DNA from: Tritrichomonas musculus
Lineage: Eukaryota > Parabasalia > Tritrichomonadida > Tritrichomonadidae
Direction of reading: 5' to 3'
DNA: 64,000 bases
Assembly (NCBI GenBank): GCA_039105265.1
Contig: JAPFFF010000005.1
Span: 744,001 to 808,000 of the forward strand
Shown: positions 50,990 to 61,092 of the stretch, one piece after another
Position numbering within the stretch: position 1 is the first letter of the stretch
Layout: each line of letters starts with the position of its first letter
The notes under the pieces: model-generated
Told to the model about the DNA's origin: nothing
Database searches by the model: none
Seen by the model: the letters and a program-made list of their open reading frames with translations, nothing else
Translations under genes and position numbers: made by a program

Positions 50990-51181
50990 CAAGTAGTTGA
51001 AGTTTGTGATCAATGGCAACAATGCAAAGAAGGATTTAGCTTAGATAATGCGGTTCTTAAATATTTGTAATGGATACTTATTAAAAAACCCAAATGCGAA
51101 AATAGATGTTCAGATGATTGTTTAGCATGTGAAAAAACATCACAAACTTGTGACTCTGCTTGCTACGATGTCAGTTTTTAA
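50990..51181 (+). pseudogene. Fragment of a CxxC-rich surface protein
   Basis: One reading frame contains VCDQWQQCKEGFSLDN, a stop at 51068, and then KCENRCSDDCLACEKTSQTC and DSACYD. These are modules like those of the giant Cys-rich protein at 26-34 kb. No start, signal or membrane part remains. It is a dead fragment of that family, decayed by at least one in-frame stop. Confidence 0.65.
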
Positions 51182-51239
51182 ATGGAGGCAAATATATATT
51201 TATAGTTCTTATCGATGCAAAACAAAAATGTTTTTATTA

Positions 51240-51870
51240 TTATTATTTTATCTTTTATTTTTTCCTTTCAATTGCGCCTATGCTTTCAATTTTTCAATGT
51301 TTACATGTTTTATTTGTTTTATTTGAATATTTTTTTGTTAAATATATCTCAATATACCATTAAAAATAACAAATTAATATTATTATATTATTATCAATGC
51401 ATTATATTATATCGAATATAAGAAATTTAAATGGAATAGATAAACCTAATAAAGAAATCTTTATTTCAACATCTGTCATTTAGTTCTCTATTTTAATTTA
51501 TTAATAAAGCAGACTTCTTTGTATATAATCTAAATGATTTTATACTTATTTCTATGAAATATATAAGATCTCCAAATTTTCAAATATCTTCTCTAATGAA
51601 AAGAATATAAATTTAATAATTATAAATAAGTGTAAGGTCTCATAGCTCAGTCGGTAGAGCGTTGTGCTGATAACGCAAAGGTCTAGGGTTCGAGTCCCTG
51701 TGGTACCATTTTTTGACTTTCTTTTTTTAAATTTATTTTTATAAAATTCTCATGAATGATCAATGTGACTGTCTTCAATCTAATGATTCAAAGTATGTCT
51801 ATAATCAATTTCACAATGAATATGATATTATTAAATAAATAACGAGTTTATAAACAAAATAATATAAACT
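51240..51870 (+). repeat. Copy A of the tRNA-Ile locus (truncated)
   Basis: 51240-51710 is a direct repeat of 59920-61167, with one 780-bp segment extra in the latter. It carries tRNA-Ile. After the tRNA it follows copy L (ATGAATGATCAATGTGACTG, 51751-51770). It then jumps to a version of the helicase 5' end (TTTCACAATGAATATGA, near 51808) and breaks off within about 10 codons of that gene's start. Confidence 0.8.
51636..51708 (+). tRNA. tRNA-Ile(GAU), copy A
   Basis: 73 nt, full cloverleaf: D arm GCTC...GAGC, anticodon loop CTGATAA (GAT), T arm AGGGTTCGAGTCCCT, discriminator A. The 3' acceptor strand reads TGGTACC, so it has one C-U mismatch (position 4 against 69) where the other two copies read TGGGACC. 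A TTTTTT Pol III stop follows. AATTATAAATAA lies about 20 bases upstream. It may work less well than its sisters. Confidence 0.95.
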
Positions 51871-52006
51871 TCTAGAAACTAGTTATGCTTACACAAAAAA
51901 TACTATTAACATTTTGAATGAAGTTGAAAAAAGCAAATATATATTTCGTAAGCTCGTTTTTTATATAAACAAACACATGATATTTTTATCTATTAATATA
52001 ATAACA

Positions 52007-55000
52007 TTATTCTTGATCATTATTCATCCATTTTGGTTTCCATTGAGGATAATCCTCGTAAAATTTGTTTAAATCTTCTTCATTAACTTCATTGTTCTTA
52101 ACAAATTTTTCATAGTCAGGTGCTTCTTTCCAATGTCCTCTGCTGTTCATGTGCTCATAACAATCATGATCGCTGTCAAATCCTTCTCCACAATAATAAC
52201 AAAAGTCTCTTCCACAATGGCAGTGGATATGATTGCAGCATTGGCTTTTCACAATTTCTTCTTTACAAAACGGACAAATTCGGCACCCAGCTGAAACACC
52301 ACAATCCTTGGAGCACTTCCCTTTCTGATGCCACTCGTTGCACATGAAGCAATAGCAGAAATCGCATGAATCAACTGAGCAATCCAGGATAGCGCCCGCT
52401 GGCGGAACTGGCAATAAAATGTGAGGATGCAGAGGACAAAAAGTAATCTTCGATGATTTCATGATGCTTCGAATTGAGAGAGCTGTGATCCATGTTTTTA
52501 TTTGATTGGAAATCTTCTGTTCTTTAACCAGCGACCAAATCATTTGTCCAAAAGGAATTCGTTCTGATGATGAATTCTCTACAAAGGATATATTTGACAA
52601 TGGCAAAATGTCTTCATATATGTTTTTCATCGAGCAGCAATCTTCGTCTTTATTGTACATTTTTCTCAAATTGAAGACCAATGATTGATACAAACATTCA
52701 ACGCGAAAATGCTTTTGAGTCATCCTTCCATCTTCAGAAAATATGTTAATCAAATGGCGTGATAATTCTGGTTCTTCATCATGAAGGAATATTTCCCATA
52801 AAATGTCGTCTTCCTCTTCAACATTTTTATTGTAATTCTTTTGAAATTGATTCATGAATTCAATAATTTCTTCTTCATTAACATTCTTTGGAACAATAAA
52901 TGTTCTTGTTATCTTGTTCAAATGCCATTTGTCTTGTTTCTCTCTGTTCATGTATTTCACATGACGACTAATCTGCAGAATGTTAAAGTGCTCAGGGATT
53001 GGATATGATTTAAACGGCAGCTGAGGTGGATTTTCTTTCATTTCAATAATCGCTTTCTCAATTTTATCTTTGTTTTCTTCTTCTTTTCCAATCAATTGTA
53101 ATGTAACTGCATCAATTGAAATATTTTGTTTTTCAAACCATTCTGTCAACGATTTCTTAACATGAACATCGGTAAGAATATCTTCATCATAATTGTTGCA
53201 AAGAATGTTAAAGACCGTTTCTATTTCTGATTCTTCAATAACTTCTTTTAGCATGTTGGCAAGTGGAACTGTGAAATCTGCACAATACATCAATACTTTG
53301 ATCATTCCACGATATATTTCATTCCCAATAAATTCTGCATATTCAAATCGTTTTGCAATGACACCGCCAAATTGATCTAAAACTGAATTTACTCTATCGA
53401 CAAATTCGTTTCTGGATAGATTTGAATGTTTTCTATGTCGAATTATCGCACTGAAAACGGGAACATTTTCTCTATAAATGTGATGTATTCCATTCTTATG
53501 ACAAAGATCATATACTTTATTTTCAACTTCATCGATTTCATCTTCATATTTGACATCTAAGCAATAACATGAATTTCCAATATATCGTGATCGTGAAAAT
53601 TGAATTTCATTGATTTCAGGAATATGGGCGATTTGTTTCCCACGATAATAAAAGCCATTCAATGTCAATGGTGATGTAAGAGAAACTCCTTGAATATGTT
53701 GTAATGCACACAGATAAAACATTCTTGATATTGGTCCCAAGCATTTTGGGATGTCTTCGATTCCATATGATGGTGCAGCTCTTCCTTTGACTTGAAGAAT
53801 CGATTCTGGTGTGCTGAAAATCAGTCGATTAAGTGAATGAGAAAATGTGATCGTATTCTTAACAACATTGTTGGCTCTTTGAATTAATGAATTTTCTTCA
53901 TAATCATATCCATACCTGCTTTCTTGAATCCATGGAATTAAATATGATTCAAGGTTTTTAATTCTTGTATTTGAAATCATCACCAAATGATTGTGAAAGA
54001 CTTGCTCAATATTGAAAACATACGGTGTGCTTGAAAATGATTGAGGACGATAGAATTCATTTCTTCTAATGCATGGAGGACAATCATATTTTGTGAGTGG
54101 ATAACACATTGATTCACCTGTGATTGCTATTGATAAAGTGTCTGGACATTTCTTAATTTGTTCAATGTTTTCAATAAGGTATTCAATCGTTTCTTTATCA
54201 AAACGATATGCAAAGAAGTCGTTATCATAGAATGAATGAACCGTAGAATTGATTTTGCTTGTCCCGTCTCCATATAGTGACACAACACAATTGAGATCAC
54301 TGTTTTTTACTAGAAGAGTTGATGGTGTGAAAGGAATTAATTTTTCGAGTTTTTCAACAGATTCAATGAATTCTTGAATTGATGATCTTTCTTTTGGAAT
54401 AAATGAAATCAAAGTGCATTCTTGGCCTTCTGAGTTAGTTATCATTTCTTTCGATTTATAAAATAATGTGTTAAGGCTTTCATATCTGAGGAAATGATCT
54501 GAACAACAGAAATAAGATTCTAATAATTGAAGTGAAAAATCATTATCCAACATTTTAGAAGTTTCTACTGATATTGGATGTGGAATAAACTCATTAATGT
54601 CATCATCATTTCCTAATGAATGAATTAATTCCCCATAACATTGGTTGTTTACAGATGAATTTGAAACTGAGAAAATTAAACATGAAGAAGGTGAATCAAG
54701 TCCAATCGAGCCTGGTCTCTTCGAAACAAAAATGCTTTGCTTAGAAAATTCACATATGTCATTTCCTTTGTAATTAAAGCATGGTTCTTTCGAAAAACAA
54801 TTAATATTAATAAATTTGGCTTTTCGTGCTTCAATCCATTCTGGCTTATTCTTTCCTATTTCTTTGAAGAATTCTTGTATGAATGTATATAAATCCTCTC
54901 CTAATTCTTCAACATATTTCTTCAATAATTTGAAAATTGTTTTCCATATGAAGTTCTCTCTCTTGTTCTTGATTTTGGTATAATAACGATTATCTTGAAT

Positions 55001-57538
55001 TTCATTATTCGAAAAGAATAAGTTTTCGATGATTTTTTGGAGGTTGCATAACATCGAGATAACCTTTTTACTATCTAATCCGTAATCTGATTCACTATCC
55101 AATATTCCTTGTTTATCTAGTTGTGCCAAATCAAGAATCGTTCGAAGTAAAGTAATGATGTCTGATCTTTTATCAAAGAATTGTCTTAATTTGATTGACA
55201 AATCGTTGAGGATCAAACTTGAATTTGATATTATTAATGATATGAGGCATCCAAGGATTACTTTGAGATTCTTTTCGTTGATTTCTTTTTCTTCAAAATT
55301 GTCAATTCGTTGCATTTCGCATTCACTATATTTGTAGCCTGAGATTGATAAAATTGAAACAGAAAATAAAGGATAGAATGAATCGAATTTGACAAGAATT
55401 CTTCCAAATGTTGTCAATTCGTTTGTTTCTTCCGTCAACGCTTTCAATGATTTTAACTCTGAAATGTATTTTTCAAGATCGTTGTCATTGATTTTATCTG
55501 GAAGATTCTCGATTTCTTCAATTTTATATCCAATTCGTCTTAATGATAAAATGTTGTACGAAATATTGGATGTAAGAATCGCTGGTGGCAAAGAAACTGG
55601 ATTGGGTTTGTTTTCTACTGTAATTTGAACTGCAATTCCTGATCTATGCCTTCCAACTCGACCTTTTCGTTGTTCTTGGTTTTGGATAGAAATTATTTCT
55701 TCTGATGTGAAATAGTATTGACTATTGAGATTGAACGATTTATTGATGTATGTTCCACTGTCAACAACTGCAATTAGATCTTGAATTGTAACTGATGATT
55801 CAATTACATTCGTCGCAAAAATGACTTTGATGACATTTGGATGTTGTGGAATTGGATTCAAGCATATTTCTTTTTGTTCGTTTGATACAAAACCAAGATA
55901 TTTGACTGGCAAAATGAATAAAATGTCTTTGAAAAATGTCGATTTTCGTGTTTCTTGTTCAATATATTTCTCAAGATTTGTGTAGAATTTTTCAATACTT
56001 TCTTCTTCAAACAATGAATCGAATCTTTTAATAACTTTTACAAGAGTGTTGCCAAAACGATTATTTATATCAAATTCATTACAAATAATTCTGATTAAGT
56101 TATTCATGCTGTAATTCCCTGATGCGAATACTAGAATGTGTCCTCGGTCGATCGTTTTTGTCGCCATTCGTTCAATGATTTTCATTGTTTGATTTGCTGC
56201 CGCTGGATTGATTTCTTCCATATTTTGAACTTGTTGATGAATTGTATCAATTGGATATAAGTATGAGCTTGGAAGCCTGAATCGATTGACGTTCTTGAAG
56301 CAATTGTAAACACGCGAATCTGGTGTTGCTGACATCATCAATATTTGCAATGGAAAATTATGCTTTGTCGATATCATTTCATTTATCCTTTTTGACAAAA
56401 TCGCACTTAGTACATCTGATTCAACTGTTCTTTCATGAATTTCATCAAGACAAAAACGTGTAATTGAGCAAATATCAATATTCATTTGATCAACTTTTTG
56501 AATGATATCTAATAACGTTCGTGATGTGAAAATTCCAAAAATTGGTTTCTCGAATTTTGGATTAAAGTTGTATTTGATATTGTTACTGTATTTTTCATAC
56601 TTTCTTATTATTTTGTTGCTGTTCGTGATGATTTGAATCGTGTCACCAAAAAGTTTTCTGATGTCATTGATCTTGGTTTTGATGACAGAAAATCTTGGTT
56701 GCGTCATGATGAAAAATGGTCGAGTCATGTTGTCTTCGATCGTTTTGATAGCAAAGAAGAATGGTGCACATCTCGTTTTCCCACTTCCGGTCGTACTCGT
56801 CAAGCTGAAAATGGATTCGGTCGTTTTGATCAATATGTCATGCATTTCAAATACTGAGAAAGCATTCGTCAGTTTTGATTCTTTTTGATTTCGATTGAAA
56901 ACAACTTTAAATAATATTTTTTCAATTTCTTTGCTTTGTTTTTTCGATTTGTCATTCATAATGAAATCATAGAATGTATTTATCGATTTGATGACTCGAT
57001 TGACATTTTCAATATTCGAATTTCGTTCTTTCTTTGATAATCTTTTGAATGATTTTTGATTCATTTTCTTGATGTTTTCAAATGATCCTGAAATTATTTC
57101 AAATATTGAATCTTCCATCAATTCTCTCTTTTCAATTTCACTAAATCTCGTAACCAATCTTGACCAGTTCGTTTTGAGTTCAAAACTGTAATTTGAATGA
57201 TGTAAGACAAAAAAATTGATTTCTGAAATGATTCTTTTCAATTCATCATTTTCAACTGTGTCACAATGATCGAATTGTAAGATTTTGATAAATTCGTTGA
57301 TTTGAATTTTGGATTTTCTATGAAGTTTCTTGATTTCTTCTTTTGATTGTTGTTGCTCTATCGGAATCAAATAATTGTAAACTTCAATTTGACTCAAAAC
57401 TTTTCGTGATGCGTATTCGATGTTACAACTTTTCTTTAAATCTGAAAAATCTTTGATATTTAAAATGTAGCTCAAAAATATTATCTTCTTCTTGATGCAG
57501 AAAAGAACTGAAAAATGATCTTGAATTAGAAATGTCAT
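52007..57538 (-). CDS. DEAH-box RNA helicase fused to RING-IBR-RING (copy L)
   Basis: An 1,843-codon frame. The helicase core comes first: motif I TTGSGKTR, the DEAH box as DEIH, motif III MSATP, and motif VI QEQRKGRVGR. Helicase-associated helices follow. At the C-terminus is a cysteine array ending CPFCKEEIVKSQCCNHIHC and CGRDFCYYCGEGF, the RING2 of an RBR ubiquitin ligase; the cysteine just before NHIHC is the expected catalytic one. The same order is known from plant DEAH11/DEAH12 helicases. The ATG at 57538 corresponds to Met164 of copy R. The first 163 codons are cut off by a 52-bp deletion, so this copy may be made as an N-truncated protein or be dying. The helicase and RBR parts look intact. 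Confidence 0.88.
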   Translation of the reverse strand: MTFLIQDHFSVLFCIKKKIIFLSYILNIKDFSDLKKSCNIEYASRKVLSQIEVYNYLIPIEQQQSKEEIKKLHRKSKIQINEFIKILQFDHCDTVENDELKRIISEINFFVLHHSNYSFELKTNWSRLVTRFSEIEKRELMEDSIFEIISGSFENIKKMNQKSFKRLSKKERNSNIENVNRVIKSINTFYDFIMNDKSKKQSKEIEKILFKVVFNRNQKESKLTNAFSVFEMHDILIKTTESIFSLTSTTGSGKTRCAPFFFAIKTIEDNMTRPFFIMTQPRFSVIKTKINDIRKLFGDTIQIITNSNKIIRKYEKYSNNIKYNFNPKFEKPIFGIFTSRTLLDIIQKVDQMNIDICSITRFCLDEIHERTVESDVLSAILSKRINEMISTKHNFPLQILMMSATPDSRVYNCFKNVNRFRLPSSYLYPIDTIHQQVQNMEEINPAAANQTMKIIERMATKTIDRGHILVFASGNYSMNNLIRIICNEFDINNRFGNTLVKVIKRFDSLFEEESIEKFYTNLEKYIEQETRKSTFFKDILFILPVKYLGFVSNEQKEICLNPIPQHPNVIKVIFATNVIESSVTIQDLIAVVDSGTYINKSFNLNSQYYFTSEEIISIQNQEQRKGRVGRHRSGIAVQITVENKPNPVSLPPAILTSNISYNILSLRRIGYKIEEIENLPDKINDNDLEKYISELKSLKALTEETNELTTFGRILVKFDSFYPLFSVSILSISGYKYSECEMQRIDNFEEKEINEKNLKVILGCLISLIISNSSLILNDLSIKLRQFFDKRSDIITLLRTILDLAQLDKQGILDSESDYGLDSKKVISMLCNLQKIIENLFFSNNEIQDNRYYTKIKNKRENFIWKTIFKLLKKYVEELGEDLYTFIQEFFKEIGKNKPEWIEARKAKFININCFSKEPCFNYKGNDICEFSKQSIFVSKRPGSIGLDSPSSCLIFSVSNSSVNNQCYGELIHSLGNDDDINEFIPHPISVETSKMLDNDFSLQLLESYFCCSDHFLRYESLNTLFYKSKEMITNSEGQECTLISFIPKERSSIQEFIESVEKLEKLIPFTPSTLLVKNSDLNCVVSLYGDGTSKINSTVHSFYDNDFFAYRFDKETIEYLIENIEQIKKCPDTLSIAITGESMCYPLTKYDCPPCIRRNEFYRPQSFSSTPYVFNIEQVFHNHLVMISNTRIKNLESYLIPWIQESRYGYDYEENSLIQRANNVVKNTITFSHSLNRLIFSTPESILQVKGRAAPSYGIEDIPKCLGPISRMFYLCALQHIQGVSLTSPLTLNGFYYRGKQIAHIPEINEIQFSRSRYIGNSCYCLDVKYEDEIDEVENKVYDLCHKNGIHHIYRENVPVFSAIIRHRKHSNLSRNEFVDRVNSVLDQFGGVIAKRFEYAEFIGNEIYRGMIKVLMYCADFTVPLANMLKEVIEESEIETVFNILCNNYDEDILTDVHVKKSLTEWFEKQNISIDAVTLQLIGKEEENKDKIEKAIIEMKENPPQLPFKSYPIPEHFNILQISRHVKYMNREKQDKWHLNKITRTFIVPKNVNEEEIIEFMNQFQKNYNKNVEEEDDILWEIFLHDEEPELSRHLINIFSEDGRMTQKHFRVECLYQSLVFNLRKMYNKDEDCCSMKNIYEDILPLSNISFVENSSSERIPFGQMIWSLVKEQKISNQIKTWITALSIRSIMKSSKITFCPLHPHILLPVPPAGAILDCSVDSCDFCYCFMCNEWHQKGKCSKDCGVSAGCRICPFCKEEIVKSQCCNHIHCHCGRDFCYYCGEGFDSDHDCYEHMNSRGHWKEAPDYEKFVKNNEVNEEDLNKFYEDYPQWKPKWMNNDQE

Positions 57539-57570
57539 TTCGATTCTTCTTTTCGATTCTTGATTGATTT

Positions 57571-57975
57571 TTATTTCTCTTGTTTTGTCATTTCTCGTAG
57601 TTGAAATGTTATCTTGCTTGATGAATGTAATTGTTGAAAGATTTGGATTAAGTTGGATGATGTTTTCTTATTTTTGGCATTCTTCTTGTTTTTGTAATGT
57701 TTGAATTTATTTATTGTGTAAAAGTTAAATAAAAATCTGTTCGAATAATTCTTAATTGTAAATAATAAAAAGTCAATATTTGAGCATAATATTTTCTCAA
57801 AGAAAATTTGTTGTTCAAATGTATTAATATCAGATATGGGAACTTGATTTCGTTTACATTTTGATGTGTTAACGTTTTTGATAGAAAACCTGTTCTTGAT
57901 TTGCCATCGATCTTTTATTTGCATTAGATCTTGTTTCTTTTTTTGTTCACTTTTATTTAATAAGTTCATATTCAT
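57571..57975 (-). pseudogene. Detached 5' part of helicase copy L
   Basis: This frame starts at the same ATG as copy R (MNMNLLNKSEQKKKQ) and matches it for about 114 codons. It then shifts frame where copy R has 52 bp more. The missing segment is bounded by CAATT on both sides in copy R, which suggests a slip between short repeats. The frame ends 33 bases before the ATG of the main 1,843-codon frame. Confidence 0.85.
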
Positions 57976-58559
57976 TGTGAAATGGAAATATTTTTTGATT
58001 ATTCATAGCGAAAATTTTCAAATTTTATGACTACGAAAATTTTGACTAGAATTTGAATGTTATAAATAAACTACTCAAAATTTCAAAATAAAAATTTTTT
58101 TTTTTTTTATTTGAATGAATTCTCTCAAAATAAAGAAAAATATTTTATTCAATTTTTGCAAATAATATAAACTAAAAATTTCATTTTTCATTCTTTTTTG
58201 AATCTGCTTTTTGAGAGGTAGTTTTTGGTACATGTTGTCAAACGTATCCTATGAAAAAGTCAGAGCAAACACAGTGTCTTTTGATACATCGTTTCAATTT
58301 TCATTAAAATCGTTTGGACAACTTGTTTTTTTATAATTAAGATAAGTATATAAATTTATTGGATTTCTACAAAATTGATTAAGAATACAATCATATGGAG
58401 ATTTTTGTTATTCAATTGATTAAAAAAACACGCATTAATCACAAAACAATTTGAATTTACATTCACATACTCTGAATTATTAATTATTAGATTGAAGACA
58501 GTCACATTGATCATTCATGAGAATTTTATAAAAATCATTTGAAAAAAAAAGTCAAAAAA

Positions 58560-58632
58560 TGGTCCCACAGGGACTCGAACCCTAGACCTTTGCGTTATCA
58601 GCACAACGCTCTACCGACTGAGCTATGAGACC
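58560..58632 (-). tRNA. tRNA-Ile(GAU), copy L
   Basis: Same 73-nt sequence as copy R with all stems paired, anticodon GAT, and a TTTTTT stop on its strand. The shared upstream AATTATAAATAA is present, and homology between copies fades just beyond it. Confidence 0.97.
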
Positions 58633-58793
58633 TTATATTTATTTATAATTATGAACTTTTTTTATCAATATATATATATAAATTTTTTTTAGTTTTTTCT
58701 ATCTCTATTTAATATAATCAAAACAAAAATATAAAGATCAAAGTGATAGAATATTTATTCATATATAATAATAATTATTTAAGTTTTTATATT

Positions 58794-59810
58794 TCAAGCT
58801 GAAGACGAATCTGTTTCATCATCTGTTGAAGAATCATCGGTGCCAATTTCTTCAATCATTTCTTCCGCCGGATCTACCGCTGGATGATGACATGGATGAT
58901 GGCATGGATTGTACATCGATTCTTTCAGAACTTTCGGATCGGTGACTTCGCAAATAACTGTTTGGCCAAATCGAGCAATGAAGCTGTTGAGTCGATCAAC
59001 GCATCTTTCAACTGTAACTGACGGATCGTCGTAGATGACTTTGCACAAATAATATGTCAGAATTCCATGCGAGCGACGTCCTTCTTTGCTATCGGGATCC
59101 GCGTTCTTCTTCGTTGAAATTGAGATCATCGGCGATGCTTCCCGGCCTTCCAAGCTTCCAACTCGCGAGATGTCAAAGACAGAGCCGCTTGATGTGCAAT
59201 CCGAAACAAACAGAACTTTACTCCTGCCATTGCTATCACGACAGATGACATGGCCAAGTTGATAGGCCGTCAGTGTCGTATCTTTGAATTCGACTCCGCT
59301 GTCTCCTCGCGGCGTTCGTCCTGGGCCTGAATAATAAACAGTCAAACTCTCGGTAGTGTTGTAAAGGAAGAACCGTAAGAATTTCGGATAATTCGCTTCC
59401 GCACAGTTGTACAAATAGAAAACTTTGAAGCCAAGACGATGATGATATAAAGCAAAGAGATAACCGTCGTTTAAAACTCCAACTTTCGGATCATGCTTGC
59501 TGTGCTCGTTGCTAGTAAGGAGAACTAAACAGACTTTGTCATATCCATTTTTCGGCATATCATCGCGGCTGACGTTATTTAAGCAACGACCAATTCTTTG
59601 GAACGACTTAAGAAGTTTCTTCTTGTTTGAGACATGACGAACTCTTTGGAATTTCTTATCTGAAAATTCGTTGTTCTTCATCATCATTTTCCTTGTTTTG
59701 TATTCATAAATCGGGTGTTTTTGTTTTTTCTCTGGTTTGTCGTAGCAAGTGTCGCTGTCTGCAACTGCGTCAATCCCTTTGTGATAATCATCAACAATGA
59801 AACCTTCCAT
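58794..59810 (-). CDS. Metacaspase-like protein with both catalytic residues replaced
   Basis: 338 residues of clan CD caspase fold: KVCLVLLTSNEH (first strand), then GFKVFYLYNCAEANY, ESLTVYYSGPG and KVLFVSDCTSSGSVFD. In active metacaspases the two key blocks read YSGHG and D.CHSG. Here the histidine position is Pro163 and the cysteine position is Thr206, with Ser207 in place of the next His. It should therefore not be a peptidase, and may act as a regulator or decoy. The tail has NPCHHPCHHP and an acidic Ser/Asp end. The frame is intact and begins 13 bases after an initiator, so it looks maintained and not decayed. It is the only gene between the two inverted arms. Confidence 0.82.
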   Translation of the reverse strand: MEGFIVDDYHKGIDAVADSDTCYDKPEKKQKHPIYEYKTRKMMMKNNEFSDKKFQRVRHVSNKKKLLKSFQRIGRCLNNVSRDDMPKNGYDKVCLVLLTSNEHSKHDPKVGVLNDGYLFALYHHRLGFKVFYLYNCAEANYPKFLRFFLYNTTESLTVYYSGPGRTPRGDSGVEFKDTTLTAYQLGHVICRDSNGRSKVLFVSDCTSSGSVFDISRVGSLEGREASPMISISTKKNADPDSKEGRRSHGILTYYLCKVIYDDPSVTVERCVDRLNSFIARFGQTVICEVTDPKVLKESMYNPCHHPCHHPAVDPAEEMIEEIGTDDSSTDDETDSSSA

Positions 59811-59820
59811 TTAAAAGTAA

Positions 59821-59826
59821 AAATGA
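59821..59826 (-). promoter_or_regulatory. Initiator TCATTT of the metacaspase-like gene
   Basis: On the minus strand TCATTT fits TCAYTW, with its A at 59824, about 13 bases before the ATG at 59810. A second overlapping TCATTT lies 5 bases further out. Confidence 0.5.
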
Positions 59827-59994
59827 AATGAACATTGGATCTTTTCTTTTATATTGTTTTCCATTTTTTTTTTATTAGTCTTTACAACATATAAAAAATA
59901 AACATTTGAATTATTCTTTATTACATCATTTTTTCTTTCAATTGTATTTATACTTTCAATTTTTCAATGTTTATATGTTTTATTTGTTTTATTT

Positions 59995-60778
59995 TAAGGT
60001 TTTGAGAAACCGCTCAAAAATTCTGAAATTTGAATCCCCCTTTCAAATTAAACTCAATTATTTGAGAGGGGAATGTAAATGCCTTCTAAAACGTTCCAGT
60101 AAATAATTAAGATAATATCATTATTACCATTATATTATTCACTCCAAAGTGGAAATGATATATCATATCTTTTTGAGTGAAAAAAAAAGAAATAAGGCTA
60201 TTATTAAGATTATTATATTAATTTTCACTAACCTATATTTTTCTAATCAACCTCAAAATAATGATATATTAACACCATTTTTATTCTTTTTACATATTTG
60301 CTTCAAATTTTTAGCTTTTATTATAATAGTTTAATTCTTTAATTTATTCCAAGTTTGATATTTTATGTAAAAAACAGTTTTATTACTATATAATGAGTAC
60401 ACATATATGATATAGGCGAGTTAAAAATCTTATTATACATTAAATTATAGTAAAAATAAGAAATGCTTCTTATTTTGTCGATTACTTCTATTAAAAAAGA
60501 GATTTTTAAATTTTAGCACAGATTTATCAACTCATATGTTTTGTCGAAATATAATAGCTATAAAATAAATATTAATATTTAATTCAGATAAGAATTAACT
60601 TTTGCATAATTTGTTCAATTGATATGATTTTCCATAATATTTTCAAATTATTTATAATATTATATTACTAATATTAATAATTTATTTTTAAATGTAATAA
60701 GCTAGTACAAATTAAAATATTCAATAATATATAAAATTGATTTTGTATATTTTACAAATTATATTTTCAATAAAATTT
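59995..60778. other. 780-bp segment present only in copy R flank
   Basis: When the flank of copy R is laid against copy A, identity stops at about 59990 and resumes at about 60778 (TTTGAATAATTTTTTGTTAA against 51326). The extra segment starts with a GC-richer part containing CTCAAAAATT and TTTGAGAGGGG, then runs into plain AT. No clear terminal repeats, no frames. It may be an insertion here or a deletion in copy A. Confidence 0.5.
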
Positions 60779-61092
60779 ATTTGAATAATTTTTTGTTAAA
60801 TATATCTCAATATAACATTAAAAATGACAAATTAATATTATTATATTATCATCTATGAATTATATTATATCGAATATAAGAAATTAAAATGGAATAGATG
60901 AACCTAATAAAGAAATCTTTATTTCAACATTTGTCAATTAGCTATCTATTTTAATTTATTAATAAAGCAGACTTCTTTATATAAAATCTAAATGATTTTA
61001 CACTTAATTCTATGAATTATATATGATCTCTATTTTTCAAATACCTTCTCTAATGAAATGAATATAAATTTAATAATTATAAATAAGCATAA

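Larger units (their letters stand above)
55610..58640 (-). repeat. Left arm of an inverted duplication (verified part)
   Basis: Matches 61085-64000 in inverse. Paired coordinates add to 119610 through the helicase body (for example 56640-56888 with 62722-62970, which encode identical residues on both strands). They add to 119558 upstream of the 52-bp deletion, and to 119725 at the tRNAs. The arm probably reaches the gene's 3' end near 52.0 kb, but its partner lies beyond the window. Confidence 0.9.

Noticed and set aside
51129-51421. Overlapping 65-68-codon frames rich in Phe and Tyr
   Set aside because: They arise from T-rich DNA in the repeat flank and overlap each other in three frames.
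56633-56888. Two plus-strand frames of 74 and 82 codons, repeated exactly at 62722-62977
   Set aside because: They are shadows of the helicase gene. Their exact recurrence is useful only as proof of identity between the two arms.
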